The notes under the pieces: generated by a model
The model's input: only the letters and a program-made list of their open reading frames with translations
Databases searched by the model: none
What the model was told of the DNA's origin: nothing
Translations under genes and position numbers: made by a program
Source: Oceanidesulfovibrio marinus
GTDB lineage: Bacteria > Desulfobacterota > Desulfovibrionia > Desulfovibrionales > Desulfovibrionaceae
DNA length: 64,000 nucleotides
NCBI RefSeq assembly: GCF_013085545.1
Contig: NZ_CP039543.1
Location: 2,480,001-2,544,000 of the forward strand
Direction: 5' to 3'
In this document: positions 27,583 through 35,756 of the stretch, in pieces
How the letters are laid out: every line of letters starts with the position of its first letter
How positions within the stretch are numbered: the stretch's first letter is position 1

Positions 27583-28158
27583 TCATCGGGGCGCGTTGGA
27601 CCGCATCCAATCGTCCTTCGACAATCGGTAGAGCACATGCCGCTCCAGAGGGTGTCCGCTTTCCAGCTTCGGGTGGTTGAAATCATCGGCAGGGTCATGC
27701 GTCATGCCGAGCCGCTCCATGACCTTTCGGGACCGAACGTTCCGGGGAACGGTGAAGGAGACGATTGCGTCGAGACCGAAAGCCGTGAACCCGATTGACA
27801 GGGCCTTCCGCGCGGCTTCTGTTGCGTATCCGCAGCCCCAGAACCGGTGCGCGAGCCGCCACCCCACCTCCACGCACGGCGTGAAATGCGCTTCAAAATT
27901 GGCTGCCAAGAGACCGACGTAGCCGATGAACTCGCCGGAGCGTCTGGTCTCGACAGCCCATAAGCCGAATCCGGATTCGCGCATTGCCGCGCAGATTCGA
28001 CCTGCAAGCTGATCGCTTTCAGCCCGTGTCAGACGCCTGGGCAGGAACTCCATCACACGGCTGTCGCGATTCATGGCCGCGAACGGCTCCAGATCCGCCT
28101 CCTTCCAGGAACGCAGCACAAGGCGTTCGGTCTGTATGGGCAGCTCCACAACGCTCAC
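27583..28158 (-). CDS. GNAT-family N-acetyltransferase (RimJ/RimL-like)
   Basis: 191 residues from GTG at 28158 (GGGAGA upstream). The N-terminus IQTERLVLRSWKEADLEPF and the later WRLAHRFWGCGYATEAARK (acetyl-CoA pyrophosphate-binding loop R/Q-x-x-G-x-A variant), AIVSFTVPRNVRSRKVMERL and GMTHDP are typical of RimJ/RimL acetyltransferases. Substrate unknown. It is convergent with the TVP38 gene, only 3 bases separating the stops. Confidence 0.88.
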   Translation of the reverse strand: MSVVELPIQTERLVLRSWKEADLEPFAAMNRDSRVMEFLPRRLTRAESDQLAGRICAAMRESGFGLWAVETRRSGEFIGYVGLLAANFEAHFTPCVEVGWRLAHRFWGCGYATEAARKALSIGFTAFGLDAIVSFTVPRNVRSRKVMERLGMTHDPADDFNHPKLESGHPLERHVLYRLSKDDWMRSNAPR

Positions 28159-28286
28159 GGCGCTTTCTCCCGCGCTGTTTTGCGGGTCTCATATCGCATG
28201 TTGGACAAAAAGCTTCGCCTCGGTGTATTTTACCAGACCGTTTCAGCCCCGGCGCATACGCCCGCCTTTTTTCCCGAGGATTCGCC

Positions 28287-28718
28287 GTGACTTTCGATGA
28301 CCAACCGTGTGCGCATTTGCGCCAGCTTCTCGAAGACGCCGACACGCCCACGGCTCCGCCCTTGGATGACGTGGACTACGAGGACGAGACCGAGACCTCG
28401 GACAGCGGCGGCAATATACTGCGCTGCCGTTCCTGCGGCCACGCCATCACCAAGGCCAGCTTCCGCACGCAAAAGGGCGGCCGGCACTGCCACGTGTTCT
28501 GCAATCCCTCGGGCATCGTCTTCGAGATCGGCATCTTCTCGGCCGCGCCCGGGGCCGCGCTCACGGGCCAGCCCAGCTCCGAGTTCACCTGGTTCCCGGA
28601 GCACTCCTGGCGCATCGCCGTGTGCGGCTCATGCCTGGTGCACCTCGGGTGGATCTGGAGCGGTCCGGCCGGCATGTTCTACGGCCTGGTACTCAACATG
28701 CTCGTGGAAGACTCATAG
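28287..28718 (+). CDS. Bacterial CULT-domain (cereblon thalidomide-binding-like) protein
   Basis: 143 residues from GTG at 28287, chosen for the GAGGA 6 bases upstream. A short acidic N-terminal tail (about 1-44) precedes a single CULT domain. The zinc site is C47/C50 (LRCRSCG) and C113/C116 (VCGSC). Three tryptophans W102, W108 and W122 (TWFPEHSW..HLGW) form the expected aromatic cage. From C47 the Trp offsets are 55, 61 and 75 and the second Cys pair is at +66. To my recollection this equals the spacing in the single-domain bacterial CULT protein MsCI4 of Magnetospirillum. Such proteins bind cyclic imides and uracil-like ligands in vitro; the bacterial function is unknown. It stands alone, divergent from the GNAT gene. 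Confidence 0.88.
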   Translation: MTFDDQPCAHLRQLLEDADTPTAPPLDDVDYEDETETSDSGGNILRCRSCGHAITKASFRTQKGGRHCHVFCNPSGIVFEIGIFSAAPGAALTGQPSSEFTWFPEHSWRIAVCGSCLVHLGWIWSGPAGMFYGLVLNMLVEDS

Positions 28719-28807
28719 ACACGGCGCGCATGGCATCCGCCTGAACGCATGCAAAGAGCCGCGCAACGCAACGGCCAAGCGGCAATGTTCCAGGGCGACA
28801 ATGCGCG

Positions 28808-29299
28808 CTAATGCGCGCCACTGTAGATCAGCGGTTTGAAGTTGAATGCCTCGACGCGCTCTTCATTATGGCAGGACAGACACCTGTCCATGGTAGGCTC
28901 CAGCGTGATGTCCGCGGGATCGCCGTACTCCGCATGCACGCTGCCCGGGCCGTGGCAAGTCTCGCAGCCTACGTGCGCCATCTCCGGCGTCTCTTCCTTG
29001 GATACGAAACCGCCGGGCTTGCCGTAGCCGGTCGTATGGCATTCGTAACACGTCTTTAAATCGGCATCGGTAAGGTTGGAGCTCATGATCTCCACAGAGT
29101 GCCAGGAGTGGGCCTTCTTCGAGTACTCCATGAAGCGGTCGAACTGCTCGGCATGGCAGTCCCCGCACGCCTTGGACCCGATGTATCGCGCATCGGGCGG
29201 GGTTTCCGCCACGGCCCCGGGAACAGCGAGCAGGCTAACGCAGAGAAATCCGGCGAACATCCCCAAGAGAACCGCGATGAAGGCATAGCTTTTCCGCAT
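28808..29299 (-). CDS. Tetraheme c-type cytochrome (cytochrome c554-like)
   Basis: 163 residues from ATG at 29299 (AGAGGAG upstream). A signal peptide (about 1-30, ending AVPGAVAE) sends it to the periplasm. Four CxxCH heme sites are present: CGDCH, CYECH, CETCH and CLSCH, with extra histidines (AHSWHSVE, SVHAEYG) that can serve as distal ligands. The arrangement resembles the cytochrome c554 / multiheme family. It is likely a periplasmic electron carrier of a sulfate reducer. No enzyme partner is adjacent. Confidence 0.9.
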   Translation of the reverse strand: MRKSYAFIAVLLGMFAGFLCVSLLAVPGAVAETPPDARYIGSKACGDCHAEQFDRFMEYSKKAHSWHSVEIMSSNLTDADLKTCYECHTTGYGKPGGFVSKEETPEMAHVGCETCHGPGSVHAEYGDPADITLEPTMDRCLSCHNEERVEAFNFKPLIYSGAH

Positions 29300-29590
29300 T
29301 GTCCGCTCCTCTCTTTTGCATCCCGGTGGCAAGAGCTTCGTCTCAAGACGGTCGTAATATTTGGTGGCAGTCACGTCAATGATGTGACACGAATGTGACA
29401 CATCTTCCACGATCCAAATACGTTGAGAATCAATACGTGGCGCATGATTCCCCCGCTCCGATTGTTAAATTTGCATCACCATGCCCGCTGCATCTTCCCA
29501 CTTGGACAGAGCGTTGTTATATTCGGAGCTGGCACGTTTCCGGGAGATGTTACTCCGCCGATTCACGCCCGCGCATCCAACCAGGACTCC

Positions 29591-30577
29591 ATGACACGCA
29601 CCACACGTTTCATCGCCACATCCGCACGCACCGTTGTTCCGCTGGTTTCCATCCTGCTCGCCGGACTGCTCTTCGTGCTCCTCGACGTCCGCGAGGCTCT
29701 GGCCTGGGGACCTGGCGTGCATATGGCCATCGGCCACGCGCTCATTGCCGGCGCGGGCAACCTGTCTTCGGCCACGGCCGCCCTGCTCGCGCAGTTTCCC
29801 GGCCCGTTCCTGTACGGCTGCCTGGCCGCCGACTTCTTTGTGGGCAAGGGTGTCCGCTATGTGGAAGGACACAGCCACAACTGGGCCACCGGCCACGCCA
29901 TGCTCCGCGAAATCAAACAAGGCGCCGACCCGGCTCTGCGCGCCTACGCCCTGGGCTACCTGGCCCACCTGGCCGCGGATACCGTGGCCCACAACTTTTT
30001 CGTCCCCAACCTGCTGGCCATCATGCCCATGCGCGGCACCCTCTCCCACACCATGCTGGAGTGGGAAGCCGACCGCCGGGTGACGTGGTGCCCGCGGGAG
30101 ACCAACTCCATCCTCGCGGCGCCGCCTGCCGGCGCGGACGCCTCTCTGCTGCGCGCCACGGGCCGGCGCAAGCTGCCCTTCCTGCTCCGCAAGGGGCTCA
30201 TGCGCAGCGGCGTGGTGCTGCAGAGCCCGCCTGTGGGTAACTCGGTCATCACCTCGGTGCGCCGCGCCGCCCTGCCCCCGCGGCTCGCCCCCTTCTGCGA
30301 CGTCATGCTGGAGCGCTCCCGCGCCGCCGCGGCCGACGTGCTCCGCCAGCCCGAAGACTCCCAGGTGCTGCACATCGACCCTATCGGCGCGCGCAACCAG
30401 ATGGCCGTGCGCCGCTTCCAGCCCGGCGCGAGGATCAACCTCGGTACCCTGCGCAAAGAGCTGCCCGATATGCTCGACAGCCGCTCGCGCATGCTGGTGG
30501 ACCCCCTGGAGGCACCGCGCTTCCCCCTGGACGAACGACTGGTCTGCCTGCCCGCCTTCAGCGCGGACGCCGCCTGA
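29591..30577 (+). CDS. Secreted/anchored zinc-dependent phospholipase C-like protein
   Basis: 328 residues from ATG at 29591. A hydrophobic leader ends in ALA-WGPGVH, so cleavage would expose an N-terminal Trp, which in zinc phospholipase C/S1-P1 nucleases contributes backbone ligands to zinc. Further potential zinc ligands are H after WGPG, GCLAADFF (Asp), EGHSHNWATGHAM, YLAHLAADTVAHNFF and SHTMLEWEAD. The domain occupies about residues 38-180; the rest is helical with no recognised fold. It probably acts outside the cytoplasmic membrane, but enzymatic activity is unproven. Confidence 0.75.
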   Translation: MTRTTRFIATSARTVVPLVSILLAGLLFVLLDVREALAWGPGVHMAIGHALIAGAGNLSSATAALLAQFPGPFLYGCLAADFFVGKGVRYVEGHSHNWATGHAMLREIKQGADPALRAYALGYLAHLAADTVAHNFFVPNLLAIMPMRGTLSHTMLEWEADRRVTWCPRETNSILAAPPAGADASLLRATGRRKLPFLLRKGLMRSGVVLQSPPVGNSVITSVRRAALPPRLAPFCDVMLERSRAAAADVLRQPEDSQVLHIDPIGARNQMAVRRFQPGARINLGTLRKELPDMLDSRSRMLVDPLEAPRFPLDERLVCLPAFSADAA

Positions 30578-30690
30578 CAACCGACCGACCAGGACGCCCG
30601 GCGTTGCGCTCCTCCTGGAAACGCGCTATCCAATCGGCTTATTGCGTGCGTGTTTCTGAACGAACCGTCTTAATCCGACAAGGAGCTTCC

Positions 30691-31242
30691 ATGGCCGATC
30701 CCAAGGACTTCACGCTCTTCTCCGGCGGCGCCGGCGGCGCCGAGGCATGCTTCGGCGAGATCGCCGAAAAATTCGGCGTGAACGAAGTGAACTTCTCCTT
30801 CGAAGGCCACCAAGTGGCCCGCTCGCGCGGCGAGCGCATCCTCACCCCGGAGGAGCTGGAACGCAAAGACGTGAGCCTGACCTACGTTTCCAAGCTCCTG
30901 AACCGGCGCTTCACCAACGCGCCGCTCATGCGCAAGGTCCTGCAAACCATCATGTACATGGTGGATTCCGGCTACGAGATCTTCGTGGTGGGCACCATCC
31001 AGGACGACTATACCGTCAAAGGCGGCACCGGCTGGGGCGCCGAGTTCGCCAAGATCTGCAACAAGCCGCTCTACGTCTTCGGCCAAAAGCGCAACGCCTG
31101 GTTCAAGTGGGACGCCGACGCCTGGATCGAAGTCCAGAATCCCGTCATCACCAGCTCCCACTTTACCGGCACCGGCACCCGCTTCCTGGAAGACAACGGC
31201 AAGAAAGCCATCGAAGCGCTGTTCCAGCGCTCCTTCGGTTAA
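30691..31242 (+). CDS. Conserved protein with SLOG-like Rossmann features
   Basis: 183 residues from ATG at 30691 with AAGGAG 7 bases upstream. The N-terminus has a glycine-rich loop FSGGAGGAEACFGEIAEKFG, and the C-terminal half has VVGTIQDDYTVKGGTGWGAEF followed by KPLYVFGQKRNAWFKWD. A nucleotide-like loop plus a later GGTGWGAEFA segment recalls SLOG/LOG-type Rossmann proteins that bind nucleotide-derived ligands. Family identity is uncertain. There is no signal or membrane segment. It is monocistronic. Confidence 0.65.
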   Translation: MADPKDFTLFSGGAGGAEACFGEIAEKFGVNEVNFSFEGHQVARSRGERILTPEELERKDVSLTYVSKLLNRRFTNAPLMRKVLQTIMYMVDSGYEIFVVGTIQDDYTVKGGTGWGAEFAKICNKPLYVFGQKRNAWFKWDADAWIEVQNPVITSSHFTGTGTRFLEDNGKKAIEALFQRSFG

Positions 31243-31244
31243 TA

Positions 31245-31310
31245 CTGAGGGACGCCGTCCCTCAGACGCCCTGCCAGGGAGCACTGCTCCCTGGACTCTT
31301 TGCAGGGTTT
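31245..31310 (+). repeat. Dispersed multi-hairpin repeat, copy F (partial)
   Basis: Modules ctgagggacgccgtccctcag and ccagggagcactgctccctgg, then a remnant of the ggactc/gggt module. It starts 3 bases after the stop of the 183-residue gene. Confidence 0.75.
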
Positions 31311-31332
31311 AAAACAGCTTTTTCCGGAAACC

Positions 31333-31385
31333 AAAAATAACAAAGGGCATGAGTGACGGCGTCACTCATGCCCTTTGTTATTTTT
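31333..31385. terminator. 53-base perfect palindrome, bidirectional terminator
   Basis: Two perfectly complementary 26-base arms surround a single central base. The A-rich outer end on one side and T-rich end on the other provide a U-tract in both directions. It separates two convergent genes and two repeat copies. The length and perfection of the arms are unusual for a terminator. Confidence 0.85.
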
Positions 31386-31411
31386 ATAGTCTTTCAGACT
31401 CAACGTAACAT

Positions 31412-31506
31412 CCGAGGGGCTTTGCCCCTCGGCCACCCGCCCCTATTAATGGGGTCAAGGGGACCAGTGGTCCCCTTGCAGGGGGCGTGGGGGACGGCGT
31501 CCCCCA
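31412..31506 (+). repeat. Dispersed multi-hairpin repeat, copy G
   Basis: Forward copy: ccgaggggctttgcccctcgg, ccccta..tggggtc, caaggggaccagtggtcccc, gggggacggcgtccccc. The cagggagc module is missing. It lies immediately downstream of thrC (minus strand). Confidence 0.8.
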
Positions 31507-31520
31507 CACATAAGACCGTT

Positions 31521-32969
31521 CTACTTCTTGGCTTCCAGCCCCAGCAGATCGGCGGCCGCGGTTGCGGCTTCGAGGTAGTAGGCCTGCGGCTCCAGGGCGT
31601 CCTTGCGCGCAGGTTCAATGAGCAGTCGGGGCGCGTTGGCCAGCTCGGCCTTGGGGGTGATGCCGTACTCGGCCGGGAAGGCGTTTTCGAAGTACATGGC
31701 CTGGAACCCGATAAACTTGAGGGCGTGGGCCGTGGCGTCCAGCACGGCGACCTCGTCCTTGCCCACGATGCCGGCTGCGATGGCTTTCTGCAGACCGGCC
31801 AGACACTCACCGCCCTGGGTGTCGGCAATGTGGCCGTGGCGGTTGGCCAGCAGCATGGACTCGATGATCTCCTGCTCCGTGACCTGGACCACGGCGAACT
31901 TCTCCTCGCCGCCGATGGCCACGACCTGGTCGGCGTAGTGCTTGACCCGCGGGAACGAGACCGGGTTGCCGATCATCGCGGCCTGGGCCACAGACGGCGT
32001 CACGGCCACCGGCGCATACTTGCGCGCGGCCGGGTCCTTTTCCTCATAGTAGCGGTAGACCGGGTCGGCGTGGTGGGACTGCACGCCCACGAAACGCGGC
32101 AGCTCGTCGATAATGCCGAGCTTGTGCAGCTTGAGAAAGCCGCTCATGATCGCGGTGATGTTGCCGGCGTTGCCAATGGGCACAAAGATCGCCAAGTTGG
32201 CCACATTCCAGTCATACCACTGGGCCACCTCAAAGGCGTAGGACTCCTGGCCCAGGATGCGCCAGGCGTTCTTGGAGTTGAGCAGCGCCACGCGATAGTT
32301 TTCGGCCAGATGCTCAACCACCTTCATGCAGTCGTCGAACACGCCGGGCACCTCCAGCACGGTGGCGCCGCTGCCCAGAGGCTGGGCAAGCTGCTGCGGC
32401 GTGACCTTGCCCTGCGGCAGGATGACCACCGAGGTGAGGGGGGCGCCCACATAAGCGGCGTAGAGCGCAGCGGCGGCCGAGGTGTCGCCTGTGGAGGCGC
32501 AGACGGTCAGGACCTGGTCCCAGTCGTTCTCGCGCACCAAGCGCTTGAGGTAGCTGAAGGCGCAGGCCATGCCGCGGTCCTTGAAGGATGCCGAGGGGTT
32601 CTGGCCGTCGTTCTTGTAGGCGAAGCGGCGTCCGATGCGCTGGGCCAGGGTGTCGTTGGCCTCGATAACGGGGGTCTGGCCCTCGCCGAGATAGACGATG
32701 TCCTCTTCTTCGAGAACCGGGGCCATGAGCTCGTAGAACCGGAAGATACCCCGGAGGGAGGCGCGCTTGGCCGCGGCGCGGGCGTCGAACACGTCGCGCC
32801 ACGTCTCGCCGGGGGTTTCGGTCAGTCTGTCGAAGTTCGTGTCCTCTAGCAGAAAAACGCCGCCGCATTCCGGGCAGGTGTAGTGAAGCTCGTCGATGGA
32901 ATAGACTGCCTGGCAGCCAAGACATCGATATTGCATGGAGCCGCGGTACGGAGGAAAGGCATGAGTCAT
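31521..32969 (-). CDS. thrC: Threonine synthase
   Basis: 482 residues from ATG at 32969 (GAGG upstream). An N-terminal zinc-ribbon-like segment (CLGCQ ... CPECGG, about residues 16-36) precedes the fold-type II PLP enzyme. The PLP lysine is in NPSASFKDRGM. Other conserved blocks are VCASTGDTSAAAALYAAY (phosphate-binding) and FVPIGNAGNITAIMSG. It converts O-phosphohomoserine to threonine. The minus-strand leader (to about 33200) shows no leader peptide or riboswitch I can identify. Confidence 0.94.
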   Translation of the reverse strand: MTHAFPPYRGSMQYRCLGCQAVYSIDELHYTCPECGGVFLLEDTNFDRLTETPGETWRDVFDARAAAKRASLRGIFRFYELMAPVLEEEDIVYLGEGQTPVIEANDTLAQRIGRRFAYKNDGQNPSASFKDRGMACAFSYLKRLVRENDWDQVLTVCASTGDTSAAAALYAAYVGAPLTSVVILPQGKVTPQQLAQPLGSGATVLEVPGVFDDCMKVVEHLAENYRVALLNSKNAWRILGQESYAFEVAQWYDWNVANLAIFVPIGNAGNITAIMSGFLKLHKLGIIDELPRFVGVQSHHADPVYRYYEEKDPAARKYAPVAVTPSVAQAAMIGNPVSFPRVKHYADQVVAIGGEEKFAVVQVTEQEIIESMLLANRHGHIADTQGGECLAGLQKAIAAGIVGKDEVAVLDATAHALKFIGFQAMYFENAFPAEYGITPKAELANAPRLLIEPARKDALEPQAYYLEAATAAADLLGLEAKK

Positions 32970-33271
32970 TGGGGTGTCCTCGAAAAAATCTTTGGGTGGA
33001 ATGAATTGGCGAGGTTGTGTCGTCGGCAATACCATTGCAGGAATGCCGTGTGGAGCTGCTGTGCGATCTTCCCCGACCCCGACGCGTCACTCCCTGCGGA
33101 GTCTCGTCATATCGACCGTTGCCCTGGAGGGCAAGTGCCGGGAGATGATGAAGAAGCACTTCCGCACGAGCGGTACGCACCACGCCAGGCCGTCCAAGAG
33201 CGTCTATGGGCTCTTATAATACTTTAAAATAGCACATGAAAATATTTTTTCTAAAAAATGCGAGACCTTGC
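32970..33271. other. Intergenic region between thrC and the tRNA-Ala promoter
   Basis: About 300 bases carrying the leader and promoter of thrC on the minus strand. The part near 33180-33270 is markedly AT-rich. Short open frames here have no start signals and no recognisable product. Confidence 0.6.
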
Positions 33272-33299
33272 TTGACAACGTCAGTGATTCGCGTAAAAA
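33272..33299 (+). promoter_or_regulatory. Sigma-70-type promoter of tRNA-Ala
   Basis: TTGACA (33272-33277), 16-base spacer, TAAAAA (33294-33299). The mature tRNA starts 14 bases after the -10, a usual distance for a stable-RNA promoter. Confidence 0.75.
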
Positions 33300-33312
33300 G
33301 GTCGCTTCTTGA

Positions 33313-33388
<76 letters not shown>

Positions 33389-33398
33389 AAAGAATTTC

Positions 33399-33433
33399 AA
33401 GGGCTTAGCGTTAATCCGCTAGGCCCTTTTTCT
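33399..33433 (+). terminator. Terminator of tRNA-Ala
   Basis: AAGGGCTTAGCG (33399-33410) pairs with CGCTAGGCCCTT (33417-33428) with one mismatch, followed by TTTTC. It begins 10 bases after the tRNA. Confidence 0.85.
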
Positions 33434-33665
33434 TTGGGGCGCCACGCCATTGCACCATCCGCCATGTTGTCCACATTTTTTGATGGCTGCGGCGTGCTTC
33501 CTTTTTCTCTTCTTCCCTGTCACCCCACAATCATTCCGAAATTTGTCCCGGCGGCATAGGCCATAGTGCTTGGCACCATGCCCTGGTTGAGCATGGTGGT
33601 TATCCAAAGGTAGCGACAGCGCCAAGCCGAGAAAAACGCGGGGCACCTCCGGCGGCCGGGGGAAA

Positions 33666-34306
33666 TTATTTTGCCCGGCCCTCTGGGTTGGCCCGGAGGC
33701 TTACGAATCCGCCGGGGCGTTTGCCCTTTGGCGTGTCGTCGAGGCTGCCGCCGTTAGCCGCATTTTTCAAACGGTCCACGGCGTGCTCCTGCCAGAGCTC
33801 CCCGGTCACGTGGCCGTCCAGATTGATGCGGACGCGGACAAGTTCGCGCGTTTTCACAAGGTAGCCCAGCGTTGTGAACTCGTCCCCACAGACATAGCCA
33901 AGCAGGTATGCCATTTTACCAGGGTATTTCTGCAAAAGCAGATACAGCCGCTGCGCCTGGTCGGTTGTGTCGAGGTTTTTTTCAATCGTCCCGGGTTGTA
34001 GGTGGCCCGCATGGGGTTGCCGTCCATCTCGGCTATGGCCATAAGCCGGTCCATGGCGGCGCCGGTTGTGGCTTGGTCCGGCGCGGTTGCGGTCTGGTCC
34101 GGCGTGGTATCCCCCGTGATGCCCGCAGCCACGAGGGCGTATTGCCAGTTGGCGGCAAGATAGATGACCAGGCCCACAATGGCCACGGCCCAGAAAATGC
34201 GGCGCGGCGTGATCAGCCCGGCCAGGCTGGCCCGGCGCATGGCCGCGCGCTCCCATGGCGGCAGGTCATCCGGGTCGTAGTTGCTTGGGTCGGTCCAGTC
34301 GGTCAT
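33666..34306 (-). pseudogene. Small membrane-anchored protein gene, interrupted by a -1 frameshift at an A7 run
   Basis: The gene starts at ATG 34306 with Shine-Dalgarno CCGGAGG. It encodes a charged N-terminus (MTDWTDPSNYDPDDLPPWER), one membrane helix (IFWAVAIVGLVIYLAANWQY) and a linker. At the 7-T run 33976-33982 (A7 on the coding strand, TTG AAA AAA ACC) the coding potential moves to the -1 frame, which continues (NLDTTDQAQRLYLLLQKYPG) to a stop at 33666. The joined product would be about 212 residues and is not recognised. The shift may be an indel that kills the gene, a sequencing error in the homopolymer, or genuine -1 slippage. It is the first gene downstream of tRNA-Ala. Confidence 0.65.
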
Positions 34307-34322
34307 GGTTGTGCCTCCGGTG

Positions 34323-34351
34323 GTCAAGGGATCACTGATCCCCTGGAACCC
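34323..34351 (+). repeat. Dispersed multi-hairpin repeat, copy H (remnant)
   Basis: A single hairpin tcaagggatcactgatcccc followed by tgg and accctg, resembling the caggggaa..ttcccctgg module of the repeat family. It lies just upstream of the frameshifted gene's start. Confidence 0.45.
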
Positions 34352-34814
34352 TGATCTATGGCTATTGCGGCCTATGGCGACGTAGCTGATTGGCGCAGGA
34401 ATATGTGGGCTTCTGGCGCGTACAAGGATGAATCTATGTGTAAAGGGCCTTGGGAACCCTGTAAATAGACGAAGTGAAAGAAACAAATCGTTAATATAAT
34501 ATGCCGATACATAGCATATGTGCTTGCCAGCCATCGCCCTCTCACGCTCGCGACAGGTTGCAGCACAAATATGCGCCCCAAACCTCTGAGAATCGCTTTA
34601 AAAAGTGGTGCAGACGCGAGGTGGCCAATGATTTCACCGGGTAGCAGTGCACGGCCTGAATGGCATTCAAGATCATGCATCGCGCGCAGCAACTGAACGC
34701 CAGCAATACCAGGAGATGGCCTCACTTCATCGGACCATTCAACGACAAAACGCAGACGGAAAGTTGTCTGGCTACGCCCCCTGGAATAAGGGCACGCGCG
34801 ATCCTTTCCCGTGC
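34352..34814. other. Non-coding stretch with a decayed tRNA-Ala segment
   Basis: No supported gene. Bases 34638-34690 hold a tRNA-like remnant: GGTAGC then a 16-base exact match (34657-34672, TGAATGGCATTCAAGA) to the anticodon stem-loop of tRNA-Ala at 33341-33356. The flanks on both sides of that match have decayed. The stretch looks like an integration scar. Confidence 0.6.
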
Positions 34815-35642
34815 TTATTCCGGGAGGGCTTCAAGCAGTGAACGAACTCGTTCTTCATCACGTTCACTGACCGGGCTATACACCACGAGGCCGAGGTCTG
34901 GGCTTCCATCAACGGTAAAGGCCATATACTCCATAGTGATGGGTCCGACATCCGGATGAAGCAATTGCTTGACGCCGTCGCCGTGTGTGCGCACCTCATT
35001 CTCATCCCATATTCGCGCAAAATCAGCACTGGACTGGCGCAGCTCGTCCACCAGTGCCGCCACTTCCTGCGTGGCCCCTGTGCGCGCCGTCTCCGCCCTG
35101 AATGTTGCGACGACAAACCGGGCCACGCTTTCCCATTGAGACTGGGCGGAACGGACACGGGGGTTGGCAAAGACGAGCCGCAAGATATTGCGCTCGCGGG
35201 GCTGCAGCTTTTCATAATCGGTCAGGGTCGCCAGGGCCGCTTTGTTCCAGGCTATGATGTCCCAAGTGGCGTTTCGGATAATGGCGGGACTCGTGCCGAG
35301 CTTATCCAGGATACGCTGCAAACGCGGCGAAATCGTATCGACCCTTTCATAGCGCGCAGCGGGCGGACTGCCAAAAGCCAGGAGAAACAGATGCTCCCGC
35401 TCCGAATCGGAAAGCATCAGCGCCTGGGCTATGCGCTCCAGCACCTCTGCCGATGGCGTTCCACCCCGCCCCTGCTCCAGCCAAGTGTACCACGTGGCAC
35501 TGATATTCGCCCCTTGGGCCACTTCCTCCCGCCTCAACCCTGGTGTCCGTCTGCGTACAAGGGGTAGGCCCAAGGCGGCGGGATCGAGCCGTGCGCGGCG
35601 GTCCTTCAAATATTCTCCTAACATCCTACTTCTGTCGTCCAT
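34815..35642 (-). CDS. XRE-family regulator with MmyB-like ligand-binding domain
   Basis: 275 residues from ATG at 35642. The N-terminal helix-turn-helix (about 1-80) has TPGLRREEVAQGANISATWY and TWLEQGRGGTPSAEVLERIA, the standard MmyB/XRE layout. The rest (about 100-270) matches the MmyB-like transcription-factor ligand-binding domain (NATWDIIAWNKAALATLTDY, NILRLVFANPRVR, LLHPDVGPITMEY), which binds fatty-acid-like ligands in some members. It is divergent from an NAD-dependent epimerase gene, with a perfect palindrome in between, so it probably controls that gene and itself. Confidence 0.88.
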   Translation of the reverse strand: MDDRSRMLGEYLKDRRARLDPAALGLPLVRRRTPGLRREEVAQGANISATWYTWLEQGRGGTPSAEVLERIAQALMLSDSEREHLFLLAFGSPPAARYERVDTISPRLQRILDKLGTSPAIIRNATWDIIAWNKAALATLTDYEKLQPRERNILRLVFANPRVRSAQSQWESVARFVVATFRAETARTGATQEVAALVDELRQSSADFARIWDENEVRTHGDGVKQLLHPDVGPITMEYMAFTVDGSPDLGLVVYSPVSERDEERVRSLLEALPE

Positions 35643-35664
35643 GCGGATTATCCTGGTACTTTGC

Positions 35665-35674
35665 ATACTAGTAT
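35665..35674. promoter_or_regulatory. Palindromic operator candidate ATACTAGTAT
   Basis: A 10-base perfect palindrome between the divergent MmyB-type regulator and epimerase genes. A TATAAC hexamer (35672-35677) on the plus strand overlaps it, so a bound regulator could block the epimerase promoter. Confidence 0.45.
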
Positions 35675-35756
35675 AACGTCACTACTTCACGGCCGTGCAT
35701 GGTGGGGTCATAAACAGGCGCTGCTGACAGAATCTTTACCATTAGGAGCGCTCACC

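Noticed and set aside
13690-31506. The multi-palindrome repeats considered as CRISPR-like
   Set aside because: Copies are dispersed singly at gene junctions, are made of different modules, and lack regular spacers and cas genes.
32970-33200. thrC leader considered as an attenuator or riboswitch
   Set aside because: No Thr/Ile-rich leader peptide, and no conserved riboswitch core or terminator/antiterminator pair could be identified by eye.
33419-33646. A 75-codon minus-strand frame downstream of tRNA-Ala
   Set aside because: Its GTG start lies on its own putative Shine-Dalgarno, it runs through the tRNA terminator, and the product (many Lys/His/Cys) has no recognisable pattern.
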